Origin: Rhizobium sp. TH2
GTDB lineage: Bacteria; Pseudomonadota; Alphaproteobacteria; Rhizobiales; Rhizobiaceae
Reading direction: 5' to 3'
DNA length: 64,000 bases
Assembly: GCF_024707525.1 (NCBI RefSeq)
Contig: NZ_CP062231.1
Location: 5,555,501 to 5,619,500 of the forward strand
The position numbers and the translations under genes are program-made. Below are positions 27,767-37,417 of the stretch, piece by piece (positions within the stretch are counted from its first letter, which is position 1; each line of letters begins with the position of its first letter). Under the pieces are notes generated by a model, which saw only the letters and a list, made by a program, of their open reading frames with translations, searched no databases and was not told the DNA's origin.

Positions 27767-27783
27767 TTTAGAATTATTCCAAT
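27767..27783. promoter_or_regulatory. Irr-box (ICE)-like palindrome before the Nfu gene
   Basis: The plus strand reads TTTAGAA-TTA-TTCCAAT, two changes from a perfect TTTAGAA-N3-TTCTAAA inverted repeat, which resembles the iron control element bound by Irr in rhizobia. It lies 55 nt upstream of a gene for Fe-S cluster delivery. The similarity and place are seen; Irr binding is inferred. Confidence 0.5.
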
Positions 27784-27833
27784 AAATATTCTCTTTGCGC
27801 GCGTCGCGCAAGGCATATCGTGCTCGCTGGCGG

Positions 27834-27853
27834 CAAAAACAAGTATGTTTTTG
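27834..27853 (-). other. Hairpin downstream of the Usp gene
   Basis: A perfect CAAAAAC-AAGTAT-GTTTTTG inverted repeat lies 27 nt after the usp stop. A second hairpin (TTGCGCG-CGT-CGCGCAA, about 27794-27810) follows on the minus strand and is trailed by AGAGAATATTT. One or both may end usp transcription, although neither has a classic T-run. Confidence 0.35.
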
Positions 27854-27879
27854 TCAGGAATAACACCGATCGCGACGCC

Positions 27880-28374
27880 TCACGCCAGCGCGTCGATCTC
27901 TTCCTCGGTGAGCGTGTCGGGCACGATCGTGACGGGGATGGGAAACGAGGGCATGCCGCGCCCGGCAACCGCCATCACCAGCGGGCCAGGGCCTTCCTTG
28001 CTGCTCGAAGCCGCCAGCACCAGGATTGCGATATCGCGGTCCTCCTCGATCAATTGCAGGATCTGGTCGGTCGCCTTGCCCTCGCGGATGATGAGTTCGG
28101 GCTCATGGCCGATCTTCTCGCGCACGTCCTGCGCGACCTTGGCCATGATGGCGTCGGCCTCCTCGCGCGCTTCCGCCCGCATGACCTCGGCGACGCCGAT
28201 CCACTGGTTGAAATCGGCATCCGAGATTACATAGAGCAGCACCAGGCCGCCATTGGAATTCTTGGCGCGCATGCCGGCATAGCGCACGGCGCGGGCGCTT
28301 TCGGGCGTCTCATCGATGACGGCGAGGAACTTGCGGCGGTGGCCTTCCAGCCGCGACTGACGTGTCGATACCAT
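27880..28374 (-). CDS. Universal stress protein (UspA family)
   Basis: A 164-residue single-domain Usp. The start of the fold is KFLAVIDETPESARAVRYAGMRAKN (15-39) and it has GLVLLYVISDADF after it; the C-terminal region ILVLAASSSKEGPGPLV and FPIPVTIVPD keeps the usual fold but not a clean G-x2-G-x9-G(S/T) ATP loop, so nucleotide binding is uncertain. It sits between trpS and the Nfu gene as in other rhizobia. Confidence 0.9.
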   Translation of the reverse strand: MVSTRQSRLEGHRRKFLAVIDETPESARAVRYAGMRAKNSNGGLVLLYVISDADFNQWIGVAEVMRAEAREEADAIMAKVAQDVREKIGHEPELIIREGKATDQILQLIEEDRDIAILVLAASSSKEGPGPLVMAVAGRGMPSFPIPVTIVPDTLTEEEIDALA

Positions 28375-28407
28375 GAAGTCTTGCCCCCCAAATGCTCTGA
28401 CAAATTG

Positions 28408-29472
28408 TTAGCGCAGAAAGCCGATGATGTCTCTCACTTCGTTCATCACGACATCGGCTCGGGCCCGCGCCCTTTCGCCGCCCTTCTTGAGGATGGCGTC
28501 GATATGGCTGGTGTCGTCCATCAGCCGCCGCATCTCGCCGGTGATCGGCGAAAGGCTCGAGATGGCGAGGTCGACCAGCGCCGGCTTGAAGACGGAAAAC
28601 TGCTGGCCGCCGAACTCGGAGAGCACCTCGGTCTTGGTCTTGCCAGCGAGTGCGGCATAGATGCCGACGAGATTGTCAGCTTCCGGCCGGCCCTTGAGGC
28701 CCTCGGTCTCCGACGGCAAGCCATCCGGATCGGTCTTGGCCTTGCGGATCTTCTTGGAGATCGCGTCCTCGTCGTCCATCAGGTTGATCCGCGAAAGATC
28801 CGACGGATCGGATTTCGACATTTTCTTGGTGCCGTCACGGAGGCTCATGACGCGCGGCGCCGGGCCATCGATCAGCGGCTCGACCATCGGGAAATAGGCA
28901 TGCACCGGCTCGTTGCCGACGGTGATGTCGATACCGCGGCCTACCCGTCTGATGCCGTCCTTGAAATCGAGGTTGAACTTCATGGCGATATCGCGGGCAA
29001 GCTCCAGATGCTGCTTCTGGTCGTCGCCGACCGGCACATGGGTTGCGCGGTAGACGAGGATGTCGGCGGCCATCAGGCTGGGATAGGCGAGCAGGCCGAG
29101 CGAGGCATTCTCGCGGTCCTTGCCGGCCTTGTCCTTGAACTGGGTCATGCGGTTCATCCAGCCGATGCGGGCGACGCAATTGAACACCCAGGCAAGCTCG
29201 GCATGCTGCGGCACGGCGGACTGGTTGAAGACGATGTGCTTTTCGGCATCGATGCCGGAGGCGATGAAGGCCGCCGCGATCGAGCGAATCTGGCCGGGCA
29301 GGTCCTCATGGACCAGCTGCGCGGTAATCGAATGAAGATCCACGACGCAATAGATGCAGTCCGAACCTTCCTGCAACGCGACGAATTTCTTGATCGCGCC
29401 GAGATAGTTGCCGAGATGGAGATTGCCGGTCGGCTGCACGCCGGAGAATACGAGCTTGTTGAATTCACCCAT
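28408..29472 (-). CDS. trpS: Tryptophanyl-tRNA synthetase
   Basis: A 354-residue class I aminoacyl-tRNA synthetase. The HIGH-equivalent is [12 protein letters not shown] (about 15-26) and the KMSKS loop is [10 protein letters not shown] (about 216-225). The ATG at 29472 gives a normal N-terminus ([16 protein letters not shown]). It lies in the conserved glnD-murJ-trpS-usp block, with two extra genes between murJ and trpS here. Confidence 0.97.
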   Translation of the reverse strand: MGEFNKLVFSGVQPTGNLHLGNYLGAIKKFVALQEGSDCIYCVVDLHSITAQLVHEDLPGQIRSIAAAFIASGIDAEKHIVFNQSAVPQHAELAWVFNCVARIGWMNRMTQFKDKAGKDRENASLGLLAYPSLMAADILVYRATHVPVGDDQKQHLELARDIAMKFNLDFKDGIRRVGRGIDITVGNEPVHAYFPMVEPLIDGPAPRVMSLRDGTKKMSKSDPSDLSRINLMDDEDAISKKIRKAKTDPDGLPSETEGLKGRPEADNLVGIYAALAGKTKTEVLSEFGGQQFSVFKPALVDLAISSLSPITGEMRRLMDDTSHIDAILKKGGERARARADVVMNEVRDIIGFLR

Positions 29473-29734
29473 GAAAATGTTCCTCGGTTAGGCTGGTGGA
29501 GGGCCCCAGGGCCAAAGGCCCATGTTGCTGACGCGCGGGCTTATGCACCGGCCAAACCGCACAATCAAGTAGCGCTGAAGAGCGTTTGGCGTCCTCCGGA
29601 AAATGACTCCCGGGACGCCACAATGCGGCGCGCAAAAGCAATTCTCAAAAATGCCGCTTTTAGGATTTTTATGCCTCGCGATGGAACTTTTCGGCCGATG
29701 CGCCAAGCGTCCAAAATAAAACAAGGAATTTGTA

Positions 29735-30172
29735 TTGCGTAAGACCACCTCGCTTGCCCTTGCGGCCCTCATCGCGCTCAGCACCAATGCCACCGTCAAT
29801 ACCGATGCCATGGCCGGCCCGAAGACCCGTCAGACGATGAAGCTGAAACGGCACAAGGTGTCTTACGGCTATGCGCTGCAGCGGGTGAGCGTGAAGGCCG
29901 GCTGCTTTCCCGAGCAGTTGAATATGGTCCTCGCCCATATCGCGCGAAAGACCGGCGGCCGTCCGATCGTCACATCAGGCCACCGCCATGGCGGCCGGCG
30001 CGGGTCGTATCACCGCAAATGCGAGGCGGCGGATATCCGGGTGCCGGGTGTTTCCGTCAGCCGCATCATCGCAGCAGCCAAGACCGCCCCGAATATCGGC
30101 GGCATCGGCACCTATTGTAACGGGCTGGTGCATGTGGATGTGGGGCCGAAGCGGCGCTGGCGGTATTGCTGA
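29735..30172 (+). CDS. Exported M15-type peptidase (YcbK/D-Ala-D-Ala carboxypeptidase-like)
   Basis: A 145-residue protein from a TTG start (29735) with AAGGA seven bases upstream. A signal peptide (SLALAALIALSTNATVNTDAMA) precedes the domain. Zinc residues fit the M15 pattern: H-x6-D in SYHRKCEAADIRV (about 89-101) and HVD in GLVHVDVG (about 134). It probably trims peptidoglycan stem peptides in the periplasm. It is divergent from trpS and lies between trpS and murJ in a place where most relatives have no gene. Confidence 0.82.
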   Translation: MRKTTSLALAALIALSTNATVNTDAMAGPKTRQTMKLKRHKVSYGYALQRVSVKAGCFPEQLNMVLAHIARKTGGRPIVTSGHRHGGRRGSYHRKCEAADIRVPGVSVSRIIAAAKTAPNIGGIGTYCNGLVHVDVGPKRRWRYC

Positions 30173-30189
30173 TTTAGGACCCGAGGATC

Positions 30190-30585
30190 TTAGGCCGCGT
30201 GCTGAATCATATCCCATCGATTGCCGAAGGGATCGCGGAACACAGCCACGGTGCCATAGACCTCATGCCGCGGCTCCTCCTCGAAGATCACGCCCTTCGC
30301 CAGATAGGCTTTGTGATCCCGCGCGAAATCATCGGTCGAGAGAAAGAAGCCCACCCGGCCGCCCGTCTGGTTGCCGATCGCGCTTGATTGTTCTTGGCCA
30401 ACGGCCTTGGCGATGAGCATGTTCGCGCCATTGCCGCCCGGCGGGCGCACCACGACCCAGCGCTTTTCGTCGTCGAGGCCGTTGTCCTCGACCAGTGTGA
30501 AGCCGAGTGCACCGCAGTAAAAGGCAATCGCGGCGTCATAGTCCGGCACGACAAGGGCGACGAGAAAGAGGGATTGGTTGGTCAT
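30190..30585 (-). CDS. VOC-family (glyoxalase/bleomycin resistance) protein
   Basis: A 131-residue vicinal-oxygen-chelate fold protein: beta-alpha-beta-beta-beta halves beginning FLVALVVPDYDAAIAFYCGALGF, with GGRVGFFLSTDDFARDHKAYLAKGV and VAVFRDPFGNRWDMIQ at the end. Function is not determined; such proteins act as small dioxygenases, isomerases or resistance proteins. It ends 17 nt from the convergent M15 gene and starts 4 nt from the murJ stop, so it may be cotranscribed after murJ. Confidence 0.88.
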   Translation of the reverse strand: MTNQSLFLVALVVPDYDAAIAFYCGALGFTLVEDNGLDDEKRWVVVRPPGGNGANMLIAKAVGQEQSSAIGNQTGGRVGFFLSTDDFARDHKAYLAKGVIFEEEPRHEVYGTVAVFRDPFGNRWDMIQHAA

Positions 30586-30589
30586 GAGG

Positions 30590-32191
30590 TCAATCCTTTG
30601 GTGACTGGTCGGCGGCCGCCGCCGGCGTACCCGCCTTGCGCTTCATATTGCGCCGGAGCATTCCCAGGCTCGCCCCGCCGATCGCGAAGGCGACGCCGAA
30701 ATAGACGACCATGGCGAGGCCGATCAGCGCCAGCACTGCGAGAACTTCCTCGATCAGGCCGGACTGCGGTGAGATGTAAGGAGCGGCGTAGATCGAGGCA
30801 TATTCGAGTACCGCAGCCATGACGCCAGCCGCGATCACCAGCCGCACCAGCCGCCAGACGAAGGCGCGTTCGACATCGAAATGGCCGCGCCGCACCAGCG
30901 TCACGAACAGCAATGTCGTGGTGATCCAGCCAGAGACGACCTCCGCCGTGGCGATGCCGCGCTCGGCGAAGAAGGGGAAGAGCGAGATGGCCAGCGCGCA
31001 ATTGGCGGCCACCGAAACCATCGTGAAACGCATCGGCATCTTGGTGTCCTCGCGGGCGAAGAAGCCGGGATTGAGCGCCTTGATCATCACGAAGCCGGGG
31101 AGGCCGAGGCCATAGATCGCGAGGATGCCGGCGACCGTCGCTGTCGTCGTCGGGTTGAATGCGCCGTGCTCGTAGACCACTCGAATGATCTCGTCCGACA
31201 GAACCCAGATGGCGGCGGCGGCGGGCAGCGTCAGGAACAAGCTGAATTCCAGCGAGCGGTTCTGGATGTTGGAGGCTTCGACATGGTGCCCGCCACGGAG
31301 CGCCCGCGACAGTTCCGGCAGGAGAACCACGCCCACCGCGATGCCCACCACGCCAAGCGGCAGCTGATAAATACGGTCGGCATATTGCAGCGCCGAGATC
31401 GCCCCCTCCTTGGTCGAGGCGATCATCTGGCCGATGAGCTGGTTGATCTGGGTGATGCCGCCGGTGATCGCGGCCGGAAAGGCCAGCACCAGCAGCCGCT
31501 TGACGTTGGGCGTCATGCGCGGCCGCCGGAAGCCGATCGACATGCCGGCCGCCCGCACGCCGACATAGAGCACCGCCATCTGCAACAGGCCCGCGACCAG
31601 CACGCCCCAGGAGAGATACCAGGCAGTCGCAAGCGGATCGGCACCGGTCCAGAGGCCGTAGCCGAGGGCGGCGATCATCATGACATTGAGGAAGATCGGC
31701 GCCACGGCCGCTGCGAAATAATGGTGCAGCGAATTGAGCATGCCCGACAGCATCGCCGTCAGCGACATGCACATGAGATAGGGGAACATCACGATGGCGA
31801 GCTTGACCGTCACCTCGTATTTCTCGCTGCCGGCCTCGAAGCCCGGCGCGATGATGGTGCGCACGATCAACGGCATGGCGAGTTCCATGGCAATCGTGAT
31901 CAGCAACAGCACGGTGAAGAGGACGCCGAAGACTTCCTCGGAGAAGCGCTTGGCGGCCTCCTTGCCACCACCCTCGATCTCCTTGGCGAACAATGGCACG
32001 AAGGCGGCGTTGAAGGCGCCCTCGGCGAAAAGGCGCCGGAATAGGTTCGGGAACCGGAAGGCGGCGTAGAAGGCATCGGCCATCGGCCCGGTGCCGAGCG
32101 CCGCCGCCATCAGCATTTCGCGCGCGAAGCCGAAGAAGCGGCTGCCGAGCGTGGCGCCGCCAACCGTCATGAATTTCCTGACGAGGCTCAT
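30590..32191 (-). CDS. murJ: Lipid II flippase MurJ (MviN)
   Basis: A 533-residue polytopic MATE-like membrane protein with about 14 hydrophobic segments that moves lipid II across the inner membrane. The N-terminus MSLVRKFMTVGGATLGSRFFGFAREMLMA and the loop ADAFYAAFRFPNLFRRLFAEGAFNAAFVPLF are diagnostic. The start at 32191 follows a palindromic element; the longer frame to 32275 is encoded by that element and is not real. It is followed 4 nt later by the VOC gene. Confidence 0.96.
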   Translation of the reverse strand: MSLVRKFMTVGGATLGSRFFGFAREMLMAAALGTGPMADAFYAAFRFPNLFRRLFAEGAFNAAFVPLFAKEIEGGGKEAAKRFSEEVFGVLFTVLLLITIAMELAMPLIVRTIIAPGFEAGSEKYEVTVKLAIVMFPYLMCMSLTAMLSGMLNSLHHYFAAAVAPIFLNVMMIAALGYGLWTGADPLATAWYLSWGVLVAGLLQMAVLYVGVRAAGMSIGFRRPRMTPNVKRLLVLAFPAAITGGITQINQLIGQMIASTKEGAISALQYADRIYQLPLGVVGIAVGVVLLPELSRALRGGHHVEASNIQNRSLEFSLFLTLPAAAAIWVLSDEIIRVVYEHGAFNPTTTATVAGILAIYGLGLPGFVMIKALNPGFFAREDTKMPMRFTMVSVAANCALAISLFPFFAERGIATAEVVSGWITTTLLFVTLVRRGHFDVERAFVWRLVRLVIAAGVMAAVLEYASIYAAPYISPQSGLIEEVLAVLALIGLAMVVYFGVAFAIGGASLGMLRRNMKRKAGTPAAAADQSPKD

Positions 32192-32229
32192 CGGCCGTTC
32201 ACCTTGGCTTTTCTCTCCATCGCGCGCGG

Positions 32230-32397
32230 GAAAGACCCCGCCCCGAAACCCCTCCCCACAAGGGGGAGGGGCCAATTCGTGGCGTTCCTGTTACCCCAAG
32301 CGACGTATCTCCTCGCTGAAGCGGTCTGGTGTGAGAGGAAGCGGTGCGGCAGATTAAGCCCCTCCCCCTTGTGGGGAGGGGTTTGGGGCGGGGTCTT
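32230..32397. repeat. Intergenic palindromic element between glnD and murJ
   Basis: Inverted arms of about 40 bp (32230-32270 and 32358-32397; one inserted base, otherwise identical) flank an 87-bp centre. The arms contain the CCCCTCCCCACAAGGGGGAGGGG type palindrome in two halves. It lies in the 217-bp gap downstream of glnD and upstream of murJ. It is a second, GC-clamped palindromic family distinct from the pxpC element. Confidence 0.85.
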
Positions 32398-32408
32398 CAT
32401 CAGCATCT

Positions 32409-35258
32409 TCACGACTGCGCCACCGGCTTCTTCACGGCCACGCCCTTCGGCTGCAGGGGCGTGACGACACCCGGCGCGACGCGCTTCACATCCGCGCCAT
32501 CCTCGGCCATCACGGTCTTGAGATGGGTGGCGACCATTGCCTGGCGGTTCTCGTTGTTGAGTTTTTCGCCTGTCAGGTCGGTGACATAGAACGTATCGAT
32601 CACCTTCTCGCCGAAGGTGGTGATGCGCGCCGAGGCGATGTCGAGCGAGAGGTCGGCCAGCATCGAGGTGATATCCGAGAGCAGGCCGGTCCGGTCGAGG
32701 CATTCGATCTCGATGACGCTGAAGCGGTTCGACAGCGAATTGGAAATCGTCACGCTCGGCACGATCGTGAAGGTCTTGTCCTTCTTCTTGTTCTTCGTGC
32801 GGGTGGCGATGACCTCGGGCAGGCGGCGCTTGCCGGAAAGCACGTCCTCGATCATCTTCGAGATCGTGCCGGCCCGGCGCAGTTCGTCCTCGTCGTCCTT
32901 GAACTGGCGGCTGATATGGATCGTATCGAGCGCGCGGCCGAATGCAGTGGTGAAGATCTGCGCATTGGCGATGTTGGCGCCGGCGGCAGCACAGGCACCT
33001 GCCATGATCGCCAGCAGTCGCGGGTGGTCGGGCGCCAGCACGGTGATCTCGGTGATCGCCTGGAACGCATCAGTGCGCACCATCGTGTTGAGCACCTTGT
33101 CCTGCTTGTCCGATTCCCGGACGAACGCGGTGTGACGCACCTGATCCTCCAGCGGCACCGACAGCAGGTAGGGCTGGTAGTGCATGCGCACATAGGCCTT
33201 GCGTTCTTCCTCCGGCCAGTCCGACAGCGCTTCCATGAGCTTTTCGCGCGCCAGGTTGACGCGCTCGTTGCGACTGACTTCGGAGAAGCCGCCGGCAAGC
33301 AGCAACTCGGTCTCGTAATAGAGAATGCGGAGCAACTGCCCCTTCCAGCCGTTCCACACGCCCGGCCCGACCGCGCGGATATCGCAGACAGTCAGGATCA
33401 GCAGCAGCTTCAGGCGTTCGAGCGACTGGACCCGGCTCGAAAAATCGGAGATCGTCTTCCAGTCGTTGAGATCGCGCGTCTGCGCCGTCATCGACATGGC
33501 CAGATGCTCTTCGATCAGCCAGGCGACCATTTCGGTCTGCTTCGGGTTGAGGCCGAAGCGCGGGCAGAGCTTGCGCGCAACGCGGGCGCCGCCGATCGAG
33601 TGATCCTCGGCGCGGCCCTTGGCGATATCGTGCAGCAGCACAGCGACATAGAGCACCGTGCGGTCCTCGATCGTCCTGATGAGGTTCGCCGACAGGGGCA
33701 CATCCTCGATGTCATGCCCCTTCTCGATATTGGAGAGGACTTCGACCGAGCGGATCAGGTGCTCGTCCACGGTATAGTGGTGATACATCGAGAACTGCAT
33801 CATCGAGACGATGCGGCCGAATTCCGGAATGAAGCGGCCCAGCACGCCCGCCTCGTTCATCCGGCGGAGAATGAGTGCCGGATCGCGCCGCGAGGTGAGG
33901 ATGGCGATGAAAAGGCGGTTCGCCTCTTCGTCGGCGCGCAGGTGATCATTGATCAGATGCAGCGAGCGGGTGACGCTTTTGAGTGCATCGGGATGGAATT
34001 CCAGCCCGTTGAGATCGGCGATGTGGAACAGGCGGACCAAGTTGACCGGATCGCGCTTGAGCACATCGGGATTGGCGAGCGCCAGCCGGCCCTTGTCCTC
34101 GACGAAATCCTGCGTGCCGGCAATCTTGCGCTTGCGCGCGGTGAAGCGCGAAATGACACCGGACAGACCGGGCTGTTCCTTGACCTGCTCGTCCTCCAGC
34201 GCCGCGCAGAGAATACGGGTGAGATCACCGACATTCTTGGCGACCAGGAAGTAGTGCTTCATGAAGCGCTCGACTGCGGAGAGGCCGGGCCGCGTCTGAT
34301 AGCCCAGCGCTTCGGCGACTTCGCTCTGGTGATCGAAGGACAGGCGGTCCTCGGCCTTCCCCGTCAGGAAATGCAGGTGGCAGCGCACCGCCCAGAGAAA
34401 ATCCTCGGCCTTCTGGAACGAGGCGTATTCGGATTTCGACAGGACACCGAGGCGGACCAGTTCCGCCGTGTCGCGCACGCGGTAGAAATACTTGGCGATC
34501 CAGAACAGCGTATGCAGATCCCGGATGCCGCCTTTGCCTTCCTTGACGTTCGGCTCGACGAGATAGCGGGTATTGCCGGAGCGATCGTGGCGCGCGTCGC
34601 GCTCGGCGAGCTTTGCAGCGATGAAATCGGCACCCGAGGTGCGAACGATCTCCTTGTCGAAGCGAGTGGAAAGCTCGAGTTCGAGATTGGCATTGCCGCA
34701 TATGAATCGTGTCTCGAGAACAGCGGTGCGGATCGTCATGTCGCTCTTGGCGAGCTGCAGGCATTCGTCGATCGTGCGGGTGGCGTGCCCGACCTTCATG
34801 CCCATATCCCACAGGATATAGAGGATGAATTCCACGATCTTCTGGCTGAGCGCCGTCTGCTTGCCCGGCAGCAGGAAGAGAAGGTCGATATCGGAACCAG
34901 GCGCCAGCGTGGCACGGCCATAACCGCCGACTGCGGTTACCGCAATGATATCGTGCGGCGCGGGAAAGACGTGGCGAATCGCAAAATCGAATGTGTGGAC
35001 GATGATCTGGTCTTCGAGCCATGAAATCCGCCGGGCGCACCCCATGCCGGAACCATCCCGGTTGAGGATTTCATGCGCCTTGGCGCGGCCTTCCTGGCTA
35101 ACACCCCTGAGATAGGCGAGCAGGGCTGCCCGGCGAGCATCCTTGTCGGTTTGATGCTCGGCGGCGATCGCTTCCATTCCGGCTGCGAACGTCTCGACGT
35201 CGAGTATTTCGGGGTAGGTTTCGTCCGGCTTTTCCACCAGGGCCTTGGTCTGCTGCAT
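32409..35258 (-). CDS. glnD: Bifunctional uridylyltransferase/uridylyl-removing enzyme GlnD
   Basis: A 949-residue nitrogen sensor that modifies PII proteins. The nucleotidyltransferase motif [19 protein letters not shown] lies near residues 110-128. The HD domain with [14 protein letters not shown] is near 510-525, and two ACT domains (about 720-920, one starting [23 protein letters not shown]) end the protein. The start at 35258 ([10 protein letters not shown]) is preferred to 35321, which adds 21 unconserved residues. GlnD senses glutamine through the ACT pair. Confidence 0.97.
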   Translation of the reverse strand: MQQTKALVEKPDETYPEILDVETFAAGMEAIAAEHQTDKDARRAALLAYLRGVSQEGRAKAHEILNRDGSGMGCARRISWLEDQIIVHTFDFAIRHVFPAPHDIIAVTAVGGYGRATLAPGSDIDLLFLLPGKQTALSQKIVEFILYILWDMGMKVGHATRTIDECLQLAKSDMTIRTAVLETRFICGNANLELELSTRFDKEIVRTSGADFIAAKLAERDARHDRSGNTRYLVEPNVKEGKGGIRDLHTLFWIAKYFYRVRDTAELVRLGVLSKSEYASFQKAEDFLWAVRCHLHFLTGKAEDRLSFDHQSEVAEALGYQTRPGLSAVERFMKHYFLVAKNVGDLTRILCAALEDEQVKEQPGLSGVISRFTARKRKIAGTQDFVEDKGRLALANPDVLKRDPVNLVRLFHIADLNGLEFHPDALKSVTRSLHLINDHLRADEEANRLFIAILTSRRDPALILRRMNEAGVLGRFIPEFGRIVSMMQFSMYHHYTVDEHLIRSVEVLSNIEKGHDIEDVPLSANLIRTIEDRTVLYVAVLLHDIAKGRAEDHSIGGARVARKLCPRFGLNPKQTEMVAWLIEEHLAMSMTAQTRDLNDWKTISDFSSRVQSLERLKLLLILTVCDIRAVGPGVWNGWKGQLLRILYYETELLLAGGFSEVSRNERVNLAREKLMEALSDWPEEERKAYVRMHYQPYLLSVPLEDQVRHTAFVRESDKQDKVLNTMVRTDAFQAITEITVLAPDHPRLLAIMAGACAAAGANIANAQIFTTAFGRALDTIHISRQFKDDEDELRRAGTISKMIEDVLSGKRRLPEVIATRTKNKKKDKTFTIVPSVTISNSLSNRFSVIEIECLDRTGLLSDITSMLADLSLDIASARITTFGEKVIDTFYVTDLTGEKLNNENRQAMVATHLKTVMAEDGADVKRVAPGVVTPLQPKGVAVKKPVAQS

Positions 35259-35375
35259 GAAATAACAACCTCTCCGGCAACCCGCCGGAACGCCGGGTCT
35301 ATAGCGCGAACGAAGGCCCAAATACAGGAAATAGTTTGAGTGGGGCTTAACTGGGGCATGAAGAAAGACCCGCCC

Positions 35376-35573
35376 TCATTCACCCCCGTCCGCGCATTTC
35401 GCCTGCCCGTTTTCGCCGATGCATTGCTCCAGCGCCAGCGAGTTGATCAGCGGCTCTCGCACCTCCGGCGCCTCCATCACAGGCGTGGTGCAGTTGGAAA
35501 GCGAGAAAACAAGCAGCACGGCCACCGCGACTTTGGCCGCGATGGCCATTTGAGATCCCATGCGATCGCTCAC
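35376..35573 (-). CDS. Small putative lipoprotein or secreted peptide
   Basis: A 65-residue ORF. Hydrophobic IAAKVAVAVLLVFSLSNC ends at a Cys that could be a lipobox, although Asn before the Cys is unusual. The mature part is short, with two further Cys (LEQCIGENGQAKCADG) able to form a disulfide. Its ATG overlaps the aminotransferase stop by 4 nt, which supports translation. Starts at 35561 or 35549 are possible. No family recognised. Confidence 0.55.
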   Translation of the reverse strand: MSDRMGSQMAIAAKVAVAVLLVFSLSNCTTPVMEAPEVREPLINSLALEQCIGENGQAKCADGGE

Positions 35574-36760
35574 GCCCGCTTCGCCGTCAGCCCAGCCAAT
35601 TCCTGTCCGAGATCGGCGATGCGGCCGACGGCTTCGACCAGTGTGTCGTCCGGCACAGTGAGCGAAAGGCGCAGGAAGTCCCTGGCATTTTCGCCGAAGG
35701 AACCGCCCGGCATCACCGCGACATGCTTTTCACGCAGCAGCTTGCGGGCGAAGGCTTCGCCATTGAGGCCCGTGGCTGCGACGTCGAGAAGGATGAACAT
35801 CCCGCCCTCGGGCATCAGCGGCTTGATGACGTTCGAACCGGCCAGCGTGTCCGCTGCGAGCTTCGCCCGGCGGCCATAGTTTTCGCGCATGATGCGCGCC
35901 GTGTCGAAAGGCTGGGAAACCGCCATCGCCGTCATGTCTGATATGAAGGGCTGGACGCCGAACAGCATGGTCTCGGAAACCGGCAGCAGGCGCTCGCAGA
36001 ACTCGGCCGGACCGGCGGCCCAGCCTGAACGGAAACCGGGCGCGGCATGGGATTTCGAGATCGAGGACACCACGATCGTCCGATCGGCGAATTCAGGAAA
36101 ATCGAACGGCGAATGGAAGCCCGAGCCGAAGGTCAGTTCCTCATAGACCTCGTCGCAGAGGATCCAGAGGTCGTGCTTGCGGCACACCTCGCCGATCGCG
36201 ATCACTTCCTCGCGGCTGAGCACTGCGCCGGAGGGATTGTGCGGATTGTTGAGCAGCAGCACGCGGCTTTTCGGCGTGATCGCCTTTTCCAGGTCTTCGG
36301 CCTGCATGTGGAAACGATTTTCGGCGCGCAGCGGCACGGTCTTGATCGTGGCGCCTGTGCTGGCGACCACGCCTTCGTACGTCGCATAGAGGGGGTCGCC
36401 GACCAGCACCTCGTCGCCGGCTTCGGCAAGACCCAACATCACCGCGAACAGCGCGGTCTGGGTGCCGGGAAAGCAGAGAATGTTGCTTTCGGTCACGTCG
36501 GCGCGGCGCTTGCGGTATTTTTCGACCAGTGCCGCGACCACCGGCCGCTCGCCGCGCCCGTCGGAATATTTATAGCGGCCGGCATACATGGCGCGCGCGG
36601 CCTCATCGAGCAGGGCGCGATCCGGCGGCAGGTCGGGCTCGCCGATGGTCAGTTCGATGATGGGAATGCCTGAGGAGGCCATGGCGCGGGCCTGGATATG
36701 CAGCGCCCATTTGCCGGAGCCCAGTCCTGAAAGCCTGTCGGTGATGGATGCATAGCGCAT
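35570..36760 (-). CDS. Pyridoxal-phosphate aminotransferase, class I/II
   Basis: A 396-residue fold-type I aminotransferase. Substrate and PLP motifs: LTIGEPDLPPD (about 37-47), NNPHNPSGAVLSREE (about 169-183), CDEVYEELTF, and the Schiff-base lysine SSISKSHAAPGFRSG (about 229-243). The sequence is close to aspartate/arginine-pyruvate-like aminotransferases. It follows the TetR regulator by 23 nt in an operon starting with a DDAH/ADI-like enzyme, which suggests a role in guanidino- or basic-amino-acid breakdown. Confidence 0.92.
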   Translation of the reverse strand: MRYASITDRLSGLGSGKWALHIQARAMASSGIPIIELTIGEPDLPPDRALLDEAARAMYAGRYKYSDGRGERPVVAALVEKYRKRRADVTESNILCFPGTQTALFAVMLGLAEAGDEVLVGDPLYATYEGVVASTGATIKTVPLRAENRFHMQAEDLEKAITPKSRVLLLNNPHNPSGAVLSREEVIAIGEVCRKHDLWILCDEVYEELTFGSGFHSPFDFPEFADRTIVVSSISKSHAAPGFRSGWAAGPAEFCERLLPVSETMLFGVQPFISDMTAMAVSQPFDTARIMRENYGRRAKLAADTLAGSNVIKPLMPEGGMFILLDVAATGLNGEAFARKLLREKHVAVMPGGSFGENARDFLRLSLTVPDDTLVEAVGRIADLGQELAGLTAKRA

Positions 36761-36783
36761 GGCGGTTCCTTTCCGGATTTCTC

Positions 36784-37416
36784 TTACTTCTTTTCGGCGA
36801 GCGAAATGCCGAGCAACCGCTCGACGGATGACAGCGCGACATGGGCGAGTTCGCCCTCGCCGAACATATCGGCGGCCATCGAGCCTTCGAGCCAGAGCCC
36901 GTCCATCAGTCCGTTGATGGCGATGGCGAGATAGCGCAGTTCTCCCGGCGCGAGCTTGCGGCCGGTCTCTTCGAGTGCGGCACCGATATGCGCCTCGAGC
37001 TTGTCGCGGAAGGCGAGATAGCCCTCGCGATGAATGGCGGCCAGCGCCTCGTCCACCGTGATCTGCGAGATGAAGGTCGCCCAGAGCGACAGGTTGCGCG
37101 GATCGATGATAGGCGGCTTGAAATTCGCAATGACGAAAATCCTGAGCCGGCTGACGGCATCCGTGCCGAGTTCCTCGGCGGCGTCGTTTGCTGTCTCGAA
37201 CATGGTGTTCATGATCGCGCGATAGGCGGCCTGGAACATCAGTTCCTTGCTGACGAAATAGTGGCGGATCAGGCCAGGCGTCACGCCGGCGCGATCGGCG
37301 ATCTCGCGCACGGTCGCACCCTGGATCCCGGATTCGGCGATCGCATCCAGCGTCGCGGCGATCAGGTCCTGACGCCGCACTTCTACGCTCTCATGATGGA
37401 AGGACCGCCGCGTCAT
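36784..37416 (-). CDS. TetR/AcrR-family regulator (BetI-like)
   Basis: A 210-residue regulator. The N-terminal helix-turn-helix reads ATVREIADRAGVTPGLIRHYFVSKELMFQAAY (about residues 34-65). The C-terminal part (YLAIAINGLMDGLWLEGS) is like BetI-type TetR members. The start codon at 37416 follows the upstream stop with one base between (TGATATG), and the longer frame from 37485 overlaps the upstream gene. It probably controls this divergent cluster. Confidence 0.9.
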   Translation of the reverse strand: MTRRSFHHESVEVRRQDLIAATLDAIAESGIQGATVREIADRAGVTPGLIRHYFVSKELMFQAAYRAIMNTMFETANDAAEELGTDAVSRLRIFVIANFKPPIIDPRNLSLWATFISQITVDEALAAIHREGYLAFRDKLEAHIGAALEETGRKLAPGELRYLAIAINGLMDGLWLEGSMAADMFGEGELAHVALSSVERLLGISLAEKK

Positions 37417-37417
37417 A

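Noticed and set aside
27820..29742. A 640-codon plus-strand open frame opposite usp and trpS
   Set aside because: Both usp and trpS are clear on the minus strand, and the frame has no domain features.
32523..35024. An 833-codon plus-strand open frame opposite glnD
   Set aside because: GlnD has full motifs on the other strand; this frame is a codon-bias shadow.
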